64,000 nt of DNA from Streptomyces zinciresistens K42 (GCF_000225525.1 NZ_AGBF01000001.1:62001-126000), one strand, 5' to 3'; numbered from the stretch's first letter, positions 1-11,815 are shown. Notes: generated from the sequence alone by a model not told the origin. Program-made: numbers and translations.

Positions 1-364
1 GACCGGTGTAGTTGGCGTACGCCACGACCGGGTCGGTGCCGCGGACGCTCTTCTTGGTCTGGAGGTGGAACCTGGCCTTGTTGAAGGTGAAGTGGTTGTT
101 CGTGCCGGAGGAGTAGGGGCCGTCCCAGTAGACGGTGGCCGTGGTGTAGATGTAGCCGCCGGATCGCTTGGCGCACAGCTTGACGTCGAACGACCAGTTG
201 TCGGAGTCGGGGCCGTTGTACGACGGGTCGTCGAACGTGGGGCTGCTGCTGGTCTTGCAGTGGTAGCTCGCCGCCGCCGAGGCCGTGGTGGCGGTGGCGA
301 GCGTGGTGCCGACGACGGCGCCGGCGGCGAGCAGGGTGACAGCGGTGCGCTTGAACGCGGGCAT
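1..364 (-). CDS. Secreted protein of unknown function, 3' end outside window
   Basis: Reading leftward from an ATG at 364, the protein opens with MPAFKRTAVTLLAAGA, a short basic n-region followed by an Ala/Val/Thr-rich hydrophobic stretch and an Ala-rich likely cleavage region near residues 30-36. This is a Sec-type signal peptide. The exported part is rich in Tyr, Ser, Asp and Asn, with a Cys soon after the cleavage region and another in KLCAK, so one disulfide is possible. The frame stays open to base 1, so the C-terminus is missing. I do not recognise the family. It lies head-to-tail with the next minus-strand gene, which also encodes a small secreted protein. Confidence 0.7.
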   Translation of the reverse strand, partial: MPAFKRTAVTLLAAGAVVGTTLATATTASAAASYHCKTSSSPTFDDPSYNGPDSDNWSFDVKLCAKRSGGYIYTTATVYWDGPYSSGTNNHFTFNKARFHLQTKKSVRGTDPVVAYANYTG

Positions 365-445
365 GCGGATGTTTCCTTCGGATCGGGAGAGGACGCCGGG
401 CCGCGCGGGGGCCAGGCCGGTGACAGGGCGGACAGCGGTCGCGGG

Positions 446-805
446 TCAGCCGCCCAGCTGGTAGAGGCCGTCGCTGCGCACCCATCCGCGGGTGCCCTTG
501 GAGAGCCCGGACTTCGACCGCTTGGAGAGCTCGGTGTAGTCCCAGTTGCCTCGGCTGCACAGCAGCTTGACGGTGTCCCCGCGGTAGAGGAGGCCCCGGC
601 TGGCGTAGCCGGTGGACGGGCCGGTGCGCAGGTTCCAGCCGTTCTTCGAGATCGTGCCGGTTTCGCCGTGGGACCAGTTCACGGTGCACTTGGAGTGCTC
701 GCCGACGGCGTGGGCGGCGGGGGCGGCGGTGACGGCGAGCCCTCCGGTCACGGCGAGGGCGAGGGCGGCGGAGGCGGTCAGACGTGCGGGAGCGCGGAGT
801 CGCAT
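446..805 (-). CDS. Secreted bacterial SH3-domain protein
   Basis: The 119-residue product starts MRLRAPARLTASAALA and has a signal peptide ending near AAPAAHA. The mature part contains NLRTGPSTGYASRGLLYRGD, followed by a GNWDYTE and GWVRSDGLYQL pattern, typical of bacterial SH3 (SH3_3) modules that bind cell-wall peptides. Two Cys residues probably form a disulfide in the oxidising exterior. The ATG at 805 is preferred over longer readings because AAGGA lies six bases upstream and the signal peptide begins there. Likely role: wall-associated protein. The ligand is unknown. It is a single-domain protein without an attached hydrolase. Confidence 0.82.
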   Translation of the reverse strand: MRLRAPARLTASAALALAVTGGLAVTAAPAAHAVGEHSKCTVNWSHGETGTISKNGWNLRTGPSTGYASRGLLYRGDTVKLLCSRGNWDYTELSKRSKSGLSKGTRGWVRSDGLYQLGG

Positions 806-1030
806 GGAAGTCCTTACGTCAAGGAATTGGGCAGGTCGGTGCCGGCGGCGGATGTGCCCAGAGCAGGTATGGGTGTCCGGCGCGGCGGGACTGCGGGAGC
901 CGTGGGCGGCATCGGGCACTCGCGGGGGCCGCGGCGACGGGGATGAAGCCGCCGGGGCGGAGCGTGATGCGCGCGGCCAAGGAGGCGCGAAGGTAACGGG
1001 CGCCGAGCGGCGAGCGTCGAGGTATGTGCG

Positions 1031-1099
1031 GCGCGGCAGGAGCAGCTGCTGGGAGGCCGCCTAGCTCCTGCCGCGCGCCACTTCGCTCGGGGGAAGTGG
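1031..1099. repeat. Tandem inverted repeats (13-bp and 7-bp stems)
   Basis: GCGCGGCAGGAGC at 1031-1043 is matched perfectly by its reverse complement at 1064-1076, leaving a 20-nt loop. Immediately after, CCACTTC at 1078-1084 pairs with GAAGTGG at 1093-1099. There is no T-tract. Neither lies right after a gene: the nearest coding start is the minus-strand SH3 gene at 805. They could be a terminator of an unseen transcript, protein-binding palindromes, or ends of a decayed element. Confidence 0.6.
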
Positions 1100-1756
1100 A
1101 TCCTTCTTCCCCGGGCGGGGGCCGGCCGCGGATCTGGTAATCCGTGGCTGGCTCGGACGCGCCGTCGGGCGTCGGCGGGTGCTAAGCGCCGGGCCCGGCT
1201 GCGCCGAGGTCCTGGATGCGGTCCGACTCCGTCTGGGAGAGGCGGCCGCGGGGAGCCGTCACCGCGGTGCGCGGTGTCGGCCGGTTCGTCAGATACCTGG
1301 TGATCATGCTGTTCGCCCCGATGACTCAGGGGGCCTTGATGCCAGGACGAAAGCCAGTGGACGCGCTGTTGCAGCGGGCCGTGCTGGTCTATCCTGAGCT
1401 CCGCTGACGTGCGCTAACACGTCGGCGAAAGACCCCAGTGGTTCCTCAGATCTGCTGGTGGTGACTCTGCCGAAGAGTCGTTTTGCACAGGCCCGGTGCT
1501 CGGGCCTGGTAGTGCACTGGCGAGTGCGGGTGTCCGGCGGGGTGGCTCCACCCACTCCCCCGGCGCCCGCCTCCTGGTGGTCGCGACGGCTGTTGCCCCG
1601 TTCGCACCGCGCCTGCTCGCCGCAGGCGTTCTGCCTTCCCCGTCTTCCGAATCCGCCACCCGGCAGCGCTCCCCTGTGCGAGAGCGTCCGGCCTGGTATG
1701 CGCCGTCGTGCCCGGCTACTGCCGTGCCCTACCCCGGAAGCTGGGTCTGGCTGGGC

Positions 1757-1904
1757 TTGCACGGGCAACGTTATGCATATGCCGAATGCACCACCATTAC
1801 GCACATGCACAAACTGACCGGCATGTCCTATAGGTTGTGCACCACATCGGGCGATCACGGCCTTGAGGTGCACATTCCATAGCGATCCCCTATCGGGCAT
1901 GCAC
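1757..1904. repeat. Six phased NTGCAC sites
   Basis: NTGCAC occurs at 1757, 1786, 1805, 1837, 1868 and 1899. The intervals are 29, 19, 32, 31 and 31 bp, so the last four copies are almost exactly three helical turns apart. Three of the copies read ATGCAC, two read GTGCAC (itself palindromic) and one TTGCAC. The array sits in a gene-less stretch downstream of the PucR-type regulator. A regulator-binding array or iterons are possible; nothing in the sequence names the ligand. Confidence 0.5.
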
Positions 1905-2444
1905 ACCGGTCGCACCAGTGGCGAGAAGGGGCTCTTGACATGCAGAGAGCACCAAAGAGTCCCAACCCCTTTATTAGATGCATTAATTGACGATTCGGAC
2001 TTTGGCACCTCGGGGCGTACGGGGCGGCTACTGCGGTACACAGCACGGAAGTTGACGCTGCACGGCGGCAGCGAGCGGCGCTGCGTGGAGGATCGCCGGA
2101 GAGCGTCGCCAGGGCACCAGGACATTTCTCCGGGCGGGATCTGTCCTGTTCCGCCTCGCCCCGATGGCCGGGGCCGGGTAGGCGATGCGTGGGGCCTTCG
2201 GCCGGGGTGGCCGTGAAGCGCGGCAGCACCAACCGCGTGCACCGAGGCACCTGCCGGCCTCGAAGTATTACTGCGGCTCTTGCTGGAGCAGGGACGGAGG
2301 ACGGTGCGGTATTGCACACCGCGGCGGGATCTGCTCACCGTCGCGAAGGCCGGCGGCGTGCACCGCTCTGCGCTGGGCCCGCGCTGCGGGGCCTTCATGG
2401 AGAGAGCCGTCATGGCCGGGCCGAGGCGGCCGGGAGCGACCTCG

Positions 2445-4352
2445 TCAGGCGGCCGCGCACAGCTGCCGTCCGATGTCGCGGATGTTGGGCTCGCCCGTCA
2501 CGATGTTCAGGGCGAACTGCAGGTCACGCATGCCGTTCAGTGATGACAGGTCGCGGGCCATGTGCGTTTCCAGAGCCCTGAGGTGAGTGCGGACGGTGAC
2601 CTCGGACAGGCCCAGGGCGCGCGCAGTCGGTTCCAGGTGAGCGTCGAAGGTGAGCCAGGCCGCGGCTGTGGCGAGCAGGTTGCGGCGGTCTTCGCGGGCG
2701 GCGCTCAGCAGCGTCTCGGCCCAGGCCCGGATCTGGGGCGCGGCGAGCAACTGGTGCAGTGTGGGGACTTGGCCGCCGCGCAGGGCTGTCTCGGGAGGTT
2801 CCCGGTGGGTGACGAGCTCGAGCGCCAGGCCGACCGCGATCCGGTCCCCGATGGTGGTGAAGTCCATGTCGAGCAGCTGCGCGGCCCGGGCGACCCGGCG
2901 GGTGACGGTGTTGCGGTGCAGGTCCAGGCGCCGGGCTGCGACGGTGTAGGGGTAGGCCAGAGCGGTGGGCAGAGTCTCGCGCATCTGCTCCCACTGGACG
3001 TCGGACTCCATCAGGGGGTGCAGAAGTTGACGGGCCCAGCGCTGTGCGTCGTGCTGGCACAGCAGGCTGACCAGGTCGGTGTGCTGTACGGACAGGGCTA
3101 CGGAGTCGGGCTGGTGGAGGGCGAACCGCTGGGCGGTTCCTGCCTCGTTGAGGGCCTCGCCGAGCAGGGACATGGAGTAGACGCCGCTGCCGCCCAGTGA
3201 GGAGACCGGTCCGGGTGCGGAGACCAGGCGGATGAGTTCCCCCGGCACGTTCTCGTCGGGCTCGCTTTCACGGACGGGCTGGATGACGACGACTCGGTTG
3301 CGCTCGCGCGGGTCTGCGACGGCCAGGGCGCGGCCGGCGGTGGCGGTCTCGCACAGGCGCACAGCGGTGTCCCGGTGGGCAGGTTCGGTCGTGACGACGA
3401 ACAGACGGGCGGTCTCGGTGTCGAGCAGGCCTGGTGCCATTTGCTCCATGACCCGGCGTGCCTTGTCGACCTCGCCGTCCAGGAGCAGCTGGACGGCGGC
3501 GGTACGGACGGCACGAGAGGCGTCGGCCGCCACGTGGTACTCGCGGCGGGCCTGGTCGACGAGCCCGAGGAGCTTGGCGGCGTGCCGCAGCAGGCGTATC
3601 TCGGCCTCGTCGAACGGGGTGCGGCGTGCGACGGCGAGGACGGTGTCCGCGCCCGAGGTCGGGGCCAGTGAGATGAGCTGGGTGTGCGGGGCCGAGGGGC
3701 TTTCGGGGGCGCCACCTTCGACGGACTGACGGATGATCGCCTGGGCGAGATGCTCGGCCGCGGTGGGGGGCGAGGCAGCCAGGACTCGGTCCGGCTCGCT
3801 GACGAGGACCTGGACGTCGAGGGCACGTGCGAGCCACGACGCGATGCGCTGCATGGCCTTCGGATCGGCAAGTTGCGCAGGCAACTGCTGCACCAGGGCG
3901 TTGAGTTGGCTGGCCCGCCGCTCGGCGATGGCGAGGCGCGCCTGCTGGATCGAGGTGTGCACGTCCGCCCAGCGGTCCGCGGAGGCGGTAGTCATCAGCA
4001 GCGGGATCTCGAGCAGGTCCGACATGTCGCGCAGGGACTGAGGGAAGGGCTGGGACACGCCTTCGGCCACGGTGACGACGAGCCCGACACATCCGTCGAG
4101 GGACATCTGCCGGAGCACCTCTTCGATCGCGACCGCGATGCGGCCCCGGATCCGGAACGGCATCGCGCCGGCCACGAAGATCAAGGCGCCCGCGTCCAGG
4201 CGGCGGGGCGCCCCGTTTTCCAGCAGTTCGTCCAGGCGCAGGATGGTCAGCCCGGTGATGCGCTCGCCGTGGTGGGGCACGGTGTTCCGCGGCCAAACGA
4301 ACGTGAGTTCGAGGTCGGGGTGCTGTGTGGGCAACGAGCCAAGGGTCGGCAT
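2445..4352 (-). CDS. PucR/CdaR-family transcriptional regulator with two helix-turn-helix regions
   Basis: The 635-residue protein has an N-terminal PucR-like sensory domain (roughly residues 10-140), a middle GAF-like/CdaR-like region, and a C-terminal PucR-type HTH around RRLDLHRNTVTRRVARA (about residues 490-510). A second HTH-like segment, ARALGLSEVTVRTHLRALE, lies near residues 590-610. A good ribosome site (GGAGAG) precedes the ATG at 4352. PucR-type proteins are cytosolic DNA-binding regulators of catabolic or secondary-metabolic genes. The gene follows the fabG-like gene by about 100 bp on the same strand, so it probably controls the adjacent reductase and type III PKS locus. The effector is unknown. 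Confidence 0.85.
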   Translation of the reverse strand: MPTLGSLPTQHPDLELTFVWPRNTVPHHGERITGLTILRLDELLENGAPRRLDAGALIFVAGAMPFRIRGRIAVAIEEVLRQMSLDGCVGLVVTVAEGVSQPFPQSLRDMSDLLEIPLLMTTASADRWADVHTSIQQARLAIAERRASQLNALVQQLPAQLADPKAMQRIASWLARALDVQVLVSEPDRVLAASPPTAAEHLAQAIIRQSVEGGAPESPSAPHTQLISLAPTSGADTVLAVARRTPFDEAEIRLLRHAAKLLGLVDQARREYHVAADASRAVRTAAVQLLLDGEVDKARRVMEQMAPGLLDTETARLFVVTTEPAHRDTAVRLCETATAGRALAVADPRERNRVVVIQPVRESEPDENVPGELIRLVSAPGPVSSLGGSGVYSMSLLGEALNEAGTAQRFALHQPDSVALSVQHTDLVSLLCQHDAQRWARQLLHPLMESDVQWEQMRETLPTALAYPYTVAARRLDLHRNTVTRRVARAAQLLDMDFTTIGDRIAVGLALELVTHREPPETALRGGQVPTLHQLLAAPQIRAWAETLLSAAREDRRNLLATAAAWLTFDAHLEPTARALGLSEVTVRTHLRALETHMARDLSSLNGMRDLQFALNIVTGEPNIRDIGRQLCAAA

Positions 4353-4454
4353 GTGCTCTCCTCGTTGCGGGCCCGTCGGCGGGCCGGCCCTGACAGGAAG
4401 TGGGAAGTGATCGGGTCCTTCGGGTGCGGCGTCCAGGAGTGAGCCGGGCGCGGG

Positions 4455-5630
<1,176 letters not shown>

Positions 5631-6485
5631 GTGGCGAAGAAGACGAGGAAGCGTGAACATCCTCTGGGACTGCTGCTGGCGCCGAAGCGGCGCTTGATAA
5701 CTCCGGAATCGGTGGGGCTTCCCAAGCGAGCCAAGGGCCGTCCGGGCCCCAAGGCCGAAGGGCTCACGCAAGCCCACATGGACATCCTGCTCAACCGTGC
5801 GGACCGGACGTACAACCGGCTCGAGAGCGGCCGCTGGCCCAACCCTCCGGAGGAGTATCTCGTCGCAGTCGGCCGGCTGCTGAAGCTCACGCCGGACGAG
5901 TACCACCTGCTGTGGCTGCACACCCGCGGGCACCGGCCCGCCCACCCTCTCTATCCGGAGGCCGGCGTGCGAGCGGCCGAACTGTGGCAGGAGGCGTGCG
6001 ACGGGCAACGCCACATGATGTACGTCACGGACCTCGCCTGGAATGTGATCGCGCACAACCCCGCCTTCGCGGCCATGTTCGTGGGCGGCAAGGCGCCGCA
6101 GAACACGGCCCGTTGGATGCTCCTGACCGAGGAGGCGCGCACCACGCTGATGGACTGGGAGACCAGCTGGGCTCCGTCACTGTCGTCCCAGTTGCAGGCC
6201 GCGCTTGCCGAGAACGCTCACAGCGAGGACCTGCGCGCCATCGACGCCGACGTGCGGGCCGACCCCGTTGCGGGCCCGATCTACACCGCGCCGGGCAGCC
6301 CGTCGATAGCGCCTGACGGCGTGGTGCGCCGGCTGAACCACCCCTTGTACGGGCCGGGCATCGCGAAGATGGTCGCCTCGGCGCCGTACGCCTCCCCGCA
6401 CGCGAGGGCGATCATCGTGATCTTCCATCCTGACGACGAAAGAGCGAATGCCTCAATAACAGGCGAAATAGGTCACACCGGCTAG
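5631..6485 (+). CDS. MmyB-like helix-turn-helix transcriptional regulator
   Basis: The 284-residue product starts at a GTG preceded by GGGAGG. It has an N-terminal lambda-repressor-type HTH (about residues 45-100, including TYNRLESGRWPNP) and then the MmyB ligand-binding domain, which shows YVTDLAWNVIAHNPAFAAMF and the later HPLYGPGIAKM region. MmyB-like regulators carry a PAS-like domain thought to bind a fatty-acid-like ligand, and in actinobacteria are frequently divergent from SDR genes, as here. It therefore likely senses a metabolite and controls the reductase/PKS locus. The N-terminus is Lys/Arg-rich before the HTH. Confidence 0.85.
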   Translation: MAKKTRKREHPLGLLLAPKRRLITPESVGLPKRAKGRPGPKAEGLTQAHMDILLNRADRTYNRLESGRWPNPPEEYLVAVGRLLKLTPDEYHLLWLHTRGHRPAHPLYPEAGVRAAELWQEACDGQRHMMYVTDLAWNVIAHNPAFAAMFVGGKAPQNTARWMLLTEEARTTLMDWETSWAPSLSSQLQAALAENAHSEDLRAIDADVRADPVAGPIYTAPGSPSIAPDGVVRRLNHPLYGPGIAKMVASAPYASPHARAIIVIFHPDDERANASITGEIGHTG

Positions 6486-6557
6486 ACCGTCCCCGGTGGC
6501 GTGTGCTCTTCTTCACAACGCAGCGATTCGCGGACCCGCACTGATCACAATGCGCAC

Positions 6558-7565
6558 ATGCATATCCCAACTGCCCTTGCCGAGATCGATCCTTGTGTCT
6601 CCGCGTGGCTCCCTGAATTCCCCGGAACGTGGGGAATGGCGAACTGTGTTCTCGTTGCCTCCGACGAGGGGGCGCTGCTTGTGGACACGCCCTATACGGC
6701 AGAACTGACGAGAACCCTGACGGCGGCAGCACATCGCGTGCTGCCGCCGTCTGCTGCGATATCGACGGTCGTCAACACGCACGCCAACGGCGACCACAGC
6801 TACGGCAACAGTCTGTTCCCCGACGCGGAAATCGTCTCGACCGCCGCCAACCTCGAGCACCTGTGCGCCGAGCCGGCGCCCGAGCAGATGCAGACGCTGC
6901 TGGACCGGTGCCAGGCGGACGATCCGTTCCAGCGTTACCTGCTGGCCCACTTCGGACGCTACGACTACCGCGGGCTGCGCCTGACCCCGCCCACCCGCAC
7001 CTTCAGCGAAAGGCTCACTCTCCAGGTCGGTTCCACGTCCGTCGAACTGATCGAGGTCGGGCCCGCGCACACGGTCGGCGACCTGATCGTGCACATCCCG
7101 GACAGCGGCGTGGTGTGCGCCGGCGATGTGGTCTTCGTCGGGGACGTTCCGGTCCACTGGGCGGGTCCGCTCGGCGGTGTTCTGGACGCCTGCCAGCAGA
7201 TCCTCGACCTCGCCCCGCAGGTCGTTGTCCCCGGGCACGGTCCCCTCATCGGCCCGGCCGAAGTCCGCAGCTACATGGAGTTCGTCGGTGAGGTGCGCGA
7301 CCGCATCCACTCGCTGCATGCCAGGGGACTCCCGGTACAGGAGACCGCCCAGGTGCTTCTGCGCGAGCACCGGCGGGCGGACCTGGGCCTGACCGAGCGG
7401 CTGGCCGTGCTCGCCATCACGGAGTACCGCCACCTCGACCAGGCGACGGCCCCGTTCCCGCTCGTCGACATGCTCAGCACGGCGGTACGTCTGGCTCCGG
7501 GATGCGTCCCGACCTCCATTCCCGAGCGTCACACCCTGCTCACCGATTTCGGCTCGCGCACCTGA
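6558..7565 (+). CDS. Metallo-beta-lactamase-fold hydrolase
   Basis: The 335-residue protein has the MBL metal-binding signature as NTHANGDHSYGN (H75, N77, D79, H80), a later His in GPAHTVGDL, Asp in CAGDVVF and His in VPGHGPL. The second His of the usual HxHxDH motif is replaced by Asn, a variant seen in a subset of this superfamily. A hydrolytic role on a thioester, ester or lactone is plausible. It lies 35 bp upstream of the type III PKS and is probably co-transcribed, so it may release or hydrolyse the polyketide product. The ATG at 6558 is chosen by homology to the fold; no strong ribosome site is seen, and a GTG at 6501 is an alternative. Confidence 0.82.
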   Translation: MHIPTALAEIDPCVSAWLPEFPGTWGMANCVLVASDEGALLVDTPYTAELTRTLTAAAHRVLPPSAAISTVVNTHANGDHSYGNSLFPDAEIVSTAANLEHLCAEPAPEQMQTLLDRCQADDPFQRYLLAHFGRYDYRGLRLTPPTRTFSERLTLQVGSTSVELIEVGPAHTVGDLIVHIPDSGVVCAGDVVFVGDVPVHWAGPLGGVLDACQQILDLAPQVVVPGHGPLIGPAEVRSYMEFVGEVRDRIHSLHARGLPVQETAQVLLREHRRADLGLTERLAVLAITEYRHLDQATAPFPLVDMLSTAVRLAPGCVPTSIPERHTLLTDFGSRT

Positions 7566-7600
7566 CCTGCGCCCGCCCCCTTATCCTTCCCGGAGCTTTC

Positions 7601-8677
7601 ATGCCACCCGCGTACGTCAGCCGTCCGACCATCGCGCTGCCGCCGCATCAGGTCACCACCGACGAGATCTGCGAAGACATCCAGCGCGCCCATCCGACCC
7701 TCCCCCGTCTCGGCGTCATGCTGCGCTACGCCCGCCGCACTCAGGTCGCCACCCGCCGCTTCACCCGTCCCCTCGCCCACCGGGCGATCTCGGGCAACGC
7801 CCCCATCGCCGAACGCAACGAGATCGCGTTCACCGACGCGGCCGGCCTCGCCGTTCAGGCAGCCCGCCAGTCTCTGCAGGCCGCCCGTCTCACTGCGGCT
7901 GACGTCGACTGCGTGGTCACCTCGCACACCACCTCCTGGACGGTGCCGGGGCTGGACGTCCATCTCATCGAAGAGCTGGGACTGCGCCCCGACGTGCGCC
8001 GGATCCCGATGAGCACGCTGGGCTGCGTCGGCGGCGCCCACGCCCTGGCCCGTGCCGCCGAACACGTCGCGGCCCACCCCGGGAACACGGTCCTCGTCGT
8101 CGTCGCCGAGATGCTGAGCACCGTCTACTCCCATCAGGACACCAGCACCGAGTCCATGATCTACAAAACGCTCTTCGGCGACTCCGGCGGCGCGTGCCTG
8201 GTCACGAGCGAGCCCCTGGGGCCGGGCCTGCGCATCGACAGCGTGTGGGAGTACGTCCTGCCGGGCAGCCGGCAGCGCTACTCGGGCCGCTTGGACGCGC
8301 ACGGGCTGCACTTCGACTCCGAGCGGTCGGCCACCGAGGCCGTCAGCGACATCATGCCGGCCCTGCACGGCCACCTGTCCGAACAGCGGTTGGAACAGGT
8401 CGAGTTCACCGTGCTGCACCCAGGAGGCCCGAGGATCATCGAAGACGCCGAGCGAGGCCTCGGCATCGATCAGGAGCCAGGCCTGGAGGACAAGGCCAAG
8501 GTGACCCGCCACACCTGGTCCACGATGCGCGAGGACGGCAACCTCGGCGGCGTAGGCGTCCTGTCCGTGCTCTCCCGCACCCACGACGACCCTCCTGCCG
8601 ACGGCGCCCGCGGCCTGCTCCTCGGTGTCGGCCCGGGCTTCGCCGCCACCGCCGCCACCGCCACCTGGCGGACCTGA
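7601..8677 (+). CDS. Type III polyketide synthase
   Basis: The 358-residue protein matches the chalcone/stilbene-synthase fold in length. The catalytic triad is visible: Cys142 in STLGCVGGAHAL, His273 in VLHPGG and Asn314 in DGNLGG. The C-terminus has the GVGPGFA loop. The ATG at 7601 has GGAG about 8 bases upstream. Such homodimeric enzymes condense malonyl-CoA units on an acyl-CoA starter and cyclise to pyrones, resorcinols or naphthalenes; the product here cannot be read from sequence. Together with the hydrolase upstream, the reductase and two regulators it forms a compact polyketide locus. Confidence 0.93.
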   Translation: MPPAYVSRPTIALPPHQVTTDEICEDIQRAHPTLPRLGVMLRYARRTQVATRRFTRPLAHRAISGNAPIAERNEIAFTDAAGLAVQAARQSLQAARLTAADVDCVVTSHTTSWTVPGLDVHLIEELGLRPDVRRIPMSTLGCVGGAHALARAAEHVAAHPGNTVLVVVAEMLSTVYSHQDTSTESMIYKTLFGDSGGACLVTSEPLGPGLRIDSVWEYVLPGSRQRYSGRLDAHGLHFDSERSATEAVSDIMPALHGHLSEQRLEQVEFTVLHPGGPRIIEDAERGLGIDQEPGLEDKAKVTRHTWSTMREDGNLGGVGVLSVLSRTHDDPPADGARGLLLGVGPGFAATAATATWRT

Positions 8678-8711
8678 GCCCACACCGGCCCGCTCCGAGC
8701 CCCACCGCTCG

Positions 8712-8737
8712 CGACGGGGTCGCCCCACAGGCCCCGT
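8712..8737 (+). terminator. Hairpin after type III PKS gene
   Basis: GACGGGG at 8712-8718 and CCCCGTC at 8731-8737 form a 7-bp stem with a 12-nt loop, 35 bases after the PKS stop codon. There is no T-tract, which is common for high-GC actinobacterial terminators. It probably ends the hydrolase-PKS transcript. Confidence 0.55.
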
Positions 8738-9110
8738 CCCTCAACGCCCGACCGGCTCCGGCTCAACCGAGTCCGCGGCCCACAGCCTCCACACGCCGCG
8801 CATATGGTCACGCCCGCGCATCCGTGGGCCGCCGGGAGAATCGTCCCAGCTCCAGGCAACTATCCGGTGGCTGCCGGAATCTGTGCCAGCTACGGCTGCC
8901 CGTGGTGAACGGTCGCGCGAGATAGGGCGGTTTGGGCGATATGGAACACTAGCGCGGCGGAGACAGTCCGGCCTTGTGTCGGTGCCCGGGAAGAGGGGCG
9001 CCGCGGTGGCAGACCGGGAGTTGCCGCCACGGTGCAAGCACACCCACGGCAGCTTGCGTCGCCGCGCCGGCCAGGCCGCGGGGCCCCTGTCGCCGGGAAG
9101 GTTGAGTGTG
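8738..9110. other. Gap before the kinase gene
   Basis: No convincing gene is seen between the PKS terminator and the kinase start. The kinase frame is open far upstream, but that extension is Arg/Pro/Ser-rich and has no ribosome site. A promoter for the kinase is expected here; I could not place it. Confidence 0.4.
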
Positions 9111-10625
<1,515 letters not shown>

Positions 10626-10627
10626 AG

Positions 10628-10643
10628 GCGGCCGCGAGGCCGC
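10628..10643. terminator. Hairpin between kinase and TPR-protein genes
   Basis: GCGGCC at 10628-10633 and GGCCGC at 10638-10643 form a 6-bp stem with loop GCGA, three bases after the kinase stop. It sits between two convergent genes and may end the kinase transcript. Confidence 0.4.
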
Positions 10644-10804
10644 GGCGAGGAGTACGACCCGCGAAAAGCACCGCGCCGGCTGCCGGCGATGGAGGTGGCG
10701 AAGCGGTATCCGCCGGCCCGAGCATGTGCTCTCTTCCGCCCAGAATCCGCCAAGTACCCAGCGGCAGATGCCCGGCCAAGGAATGCGTGTCGGGAGGTAC
10801 GGGG

Positions 10805-11815
10805 TCAGATGGGGGACGCCATCGTGCGCTGCGCGTAATCGCGCAGGCCCGGCAAATCGGGGCGCAGCTCGGCGACCCGGCCGGTCAGCGCGCGCACCGA
10901 GGGCCGGCGGGCCTCCAGCGGAGCGGCAAGTTCGACGAGGCGCAGTTGAGCGAAGGCGCCCGCCGTGTCGCCGGCGTCGAGCAGGGCGCGGGCGGTGTCG
11001 GTGGCAGCGCGGGCGCGGCGCTCGGCGGTGGGCAGACGGTCGGGGCGCAGTAGGCGGCTGTGGGCCAGAGCGGTGTCGAGGTCGCCGAGGTGGCGGTGGA
11101 TCCCAATGCGGTACAGGGTGCACTGGCCAGCGGTCAGCTCCCGGAGGCGGCCGTCGGTGTGCGGGCGGCGGTCGAGACGGTGGGCGATCTGCTCGGCCTG
11201 GGCAGCGAAGTCGCAGGCGGCGGCAGCCCGCTGAGCCTGGGCGGCGGTATAGGCGGCGGTGAGCGCCGTCATGCCTGCCGCCTCCAGCTCGACGACTGTG
11301 GGACGGAGGGCGGACGTCAGGTGGGTGTGCGCCTCGTGAAGCAGGAGCAAGGCTTCGTCGGTGCGGCCGGTGCGGCGCAGCGGGGTCGCAGCCGCACGGG
11401 CGGCGGCGGCGAGCACCACCGGGTTGCCGGAGCGGCGGGCGGCCGCGCCGGCTTGTTTCGCATAGACACCGGCGGCCGCGGTACGGCCCTGCTTGACGGC
11501 GAGCTGGGAGGCAAGCACCCACACATCGGCCGCCCGGACGGCACCGGCTGTGCTCTGCTCGATGCTGGGCTCGGCGGCGGCCAGGAGCGAGGGCAGCGTC
11601 TCGTCAAGCCGCGTATAGGCGCTGGCGGTGAACAGTCGGCGGGCCGCGGCGACGTCGGCGGCGGACAGCCGCGGCGCCGGAGCTGCCACTGCCGACACCG
11701 GGGCGGTGAAGAAGCCGGTCCCCAGGGCGACTCCCGCTGCCAGCATGCTCCGTCGCTTCACACCGGACCCCTCTCGTCCTTTGTCGCCGTCGACGGCCGA
11801 CCGCGGCGTCGTCAT
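10805..11815 (-). CDS. Exported TPR-like helical-repeat protein with Tat-like signal
   Basis: The 336-residue product begins MTTPRSAVDGDKGREGSGVKRRSML and continues into a hydrophobic stretch and an Ala-rich cleavage region (about residue 45). The KRRSML pattern resembles a twin-arginine signal. The rest is Ala/Leu/Arg-rich alpha-helix with repeated pairs of about 35 residues, consistent with tetratricopeptide repeats. Similar tails follow an HTH in many Streptomyces regulators, but no HTH is present here, so it may be a degenerate or solitary relative. A GTG at 11761 behind GAGAGGGG is an alternative start giving a conventional short signal peptide. Confidence 0.68.
   Translation of the reverse strand: MTTPRSAVDGDKGREGSGVKRRSMLAAGVALGTGFFTAPVSAVAAPAPRLSAADVAAARRLFTASAYTRLDETLPSLLAAAEPSIEQSTAGAVRAADVWVLASQLAVKQGRTAAAGVYAKQAGAAARRSGNPVVLAAAARAAATPLRRTGRTDEALLLLHEAHTHLTSALRPTVVELEAAGMTALTAAYTAAQAQRAAAACDFAAQAEQIAHRLDRRPHTDGRLRELTAGQCTLYRIGIHRHLGDLDTALAHSRLLRPDRLPTAERRARAATDTARALLDAGDTAGAFAQLRLVELAAPLEARRPSVRALTGRVAELRPDLPGLRDYAQRTMASPI

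Larger units (their letters stand above)
806..2444. other. About 1.6 kb without a convincing gene
   Basis: Several open frames cross this stretch on both strands, but their translations are rich in Arg, Pro, Gly and Ser, lack recognisable motifs and do not show high G/C at third positions. The part from about 1750 to 2010 is visibly less GC-rich than its surroundings. The stretch contains a 13-bp perfect inverted repeat near 1031-1076, a second hairpin at 1078-1099 and six NTGCAC sites at 1757-1904. A decayed gene cannot be excluded. Confidence 0.5.

Noticed and set aside
1304..2413. Long minus-strand open frame of 369 codons
   Set aside because: Composition is Arg/Pro/Ser-rich with no motif, no ribosome site and poor third-position G/C; it reflects the scarcity of stops in GC-rich DNA.
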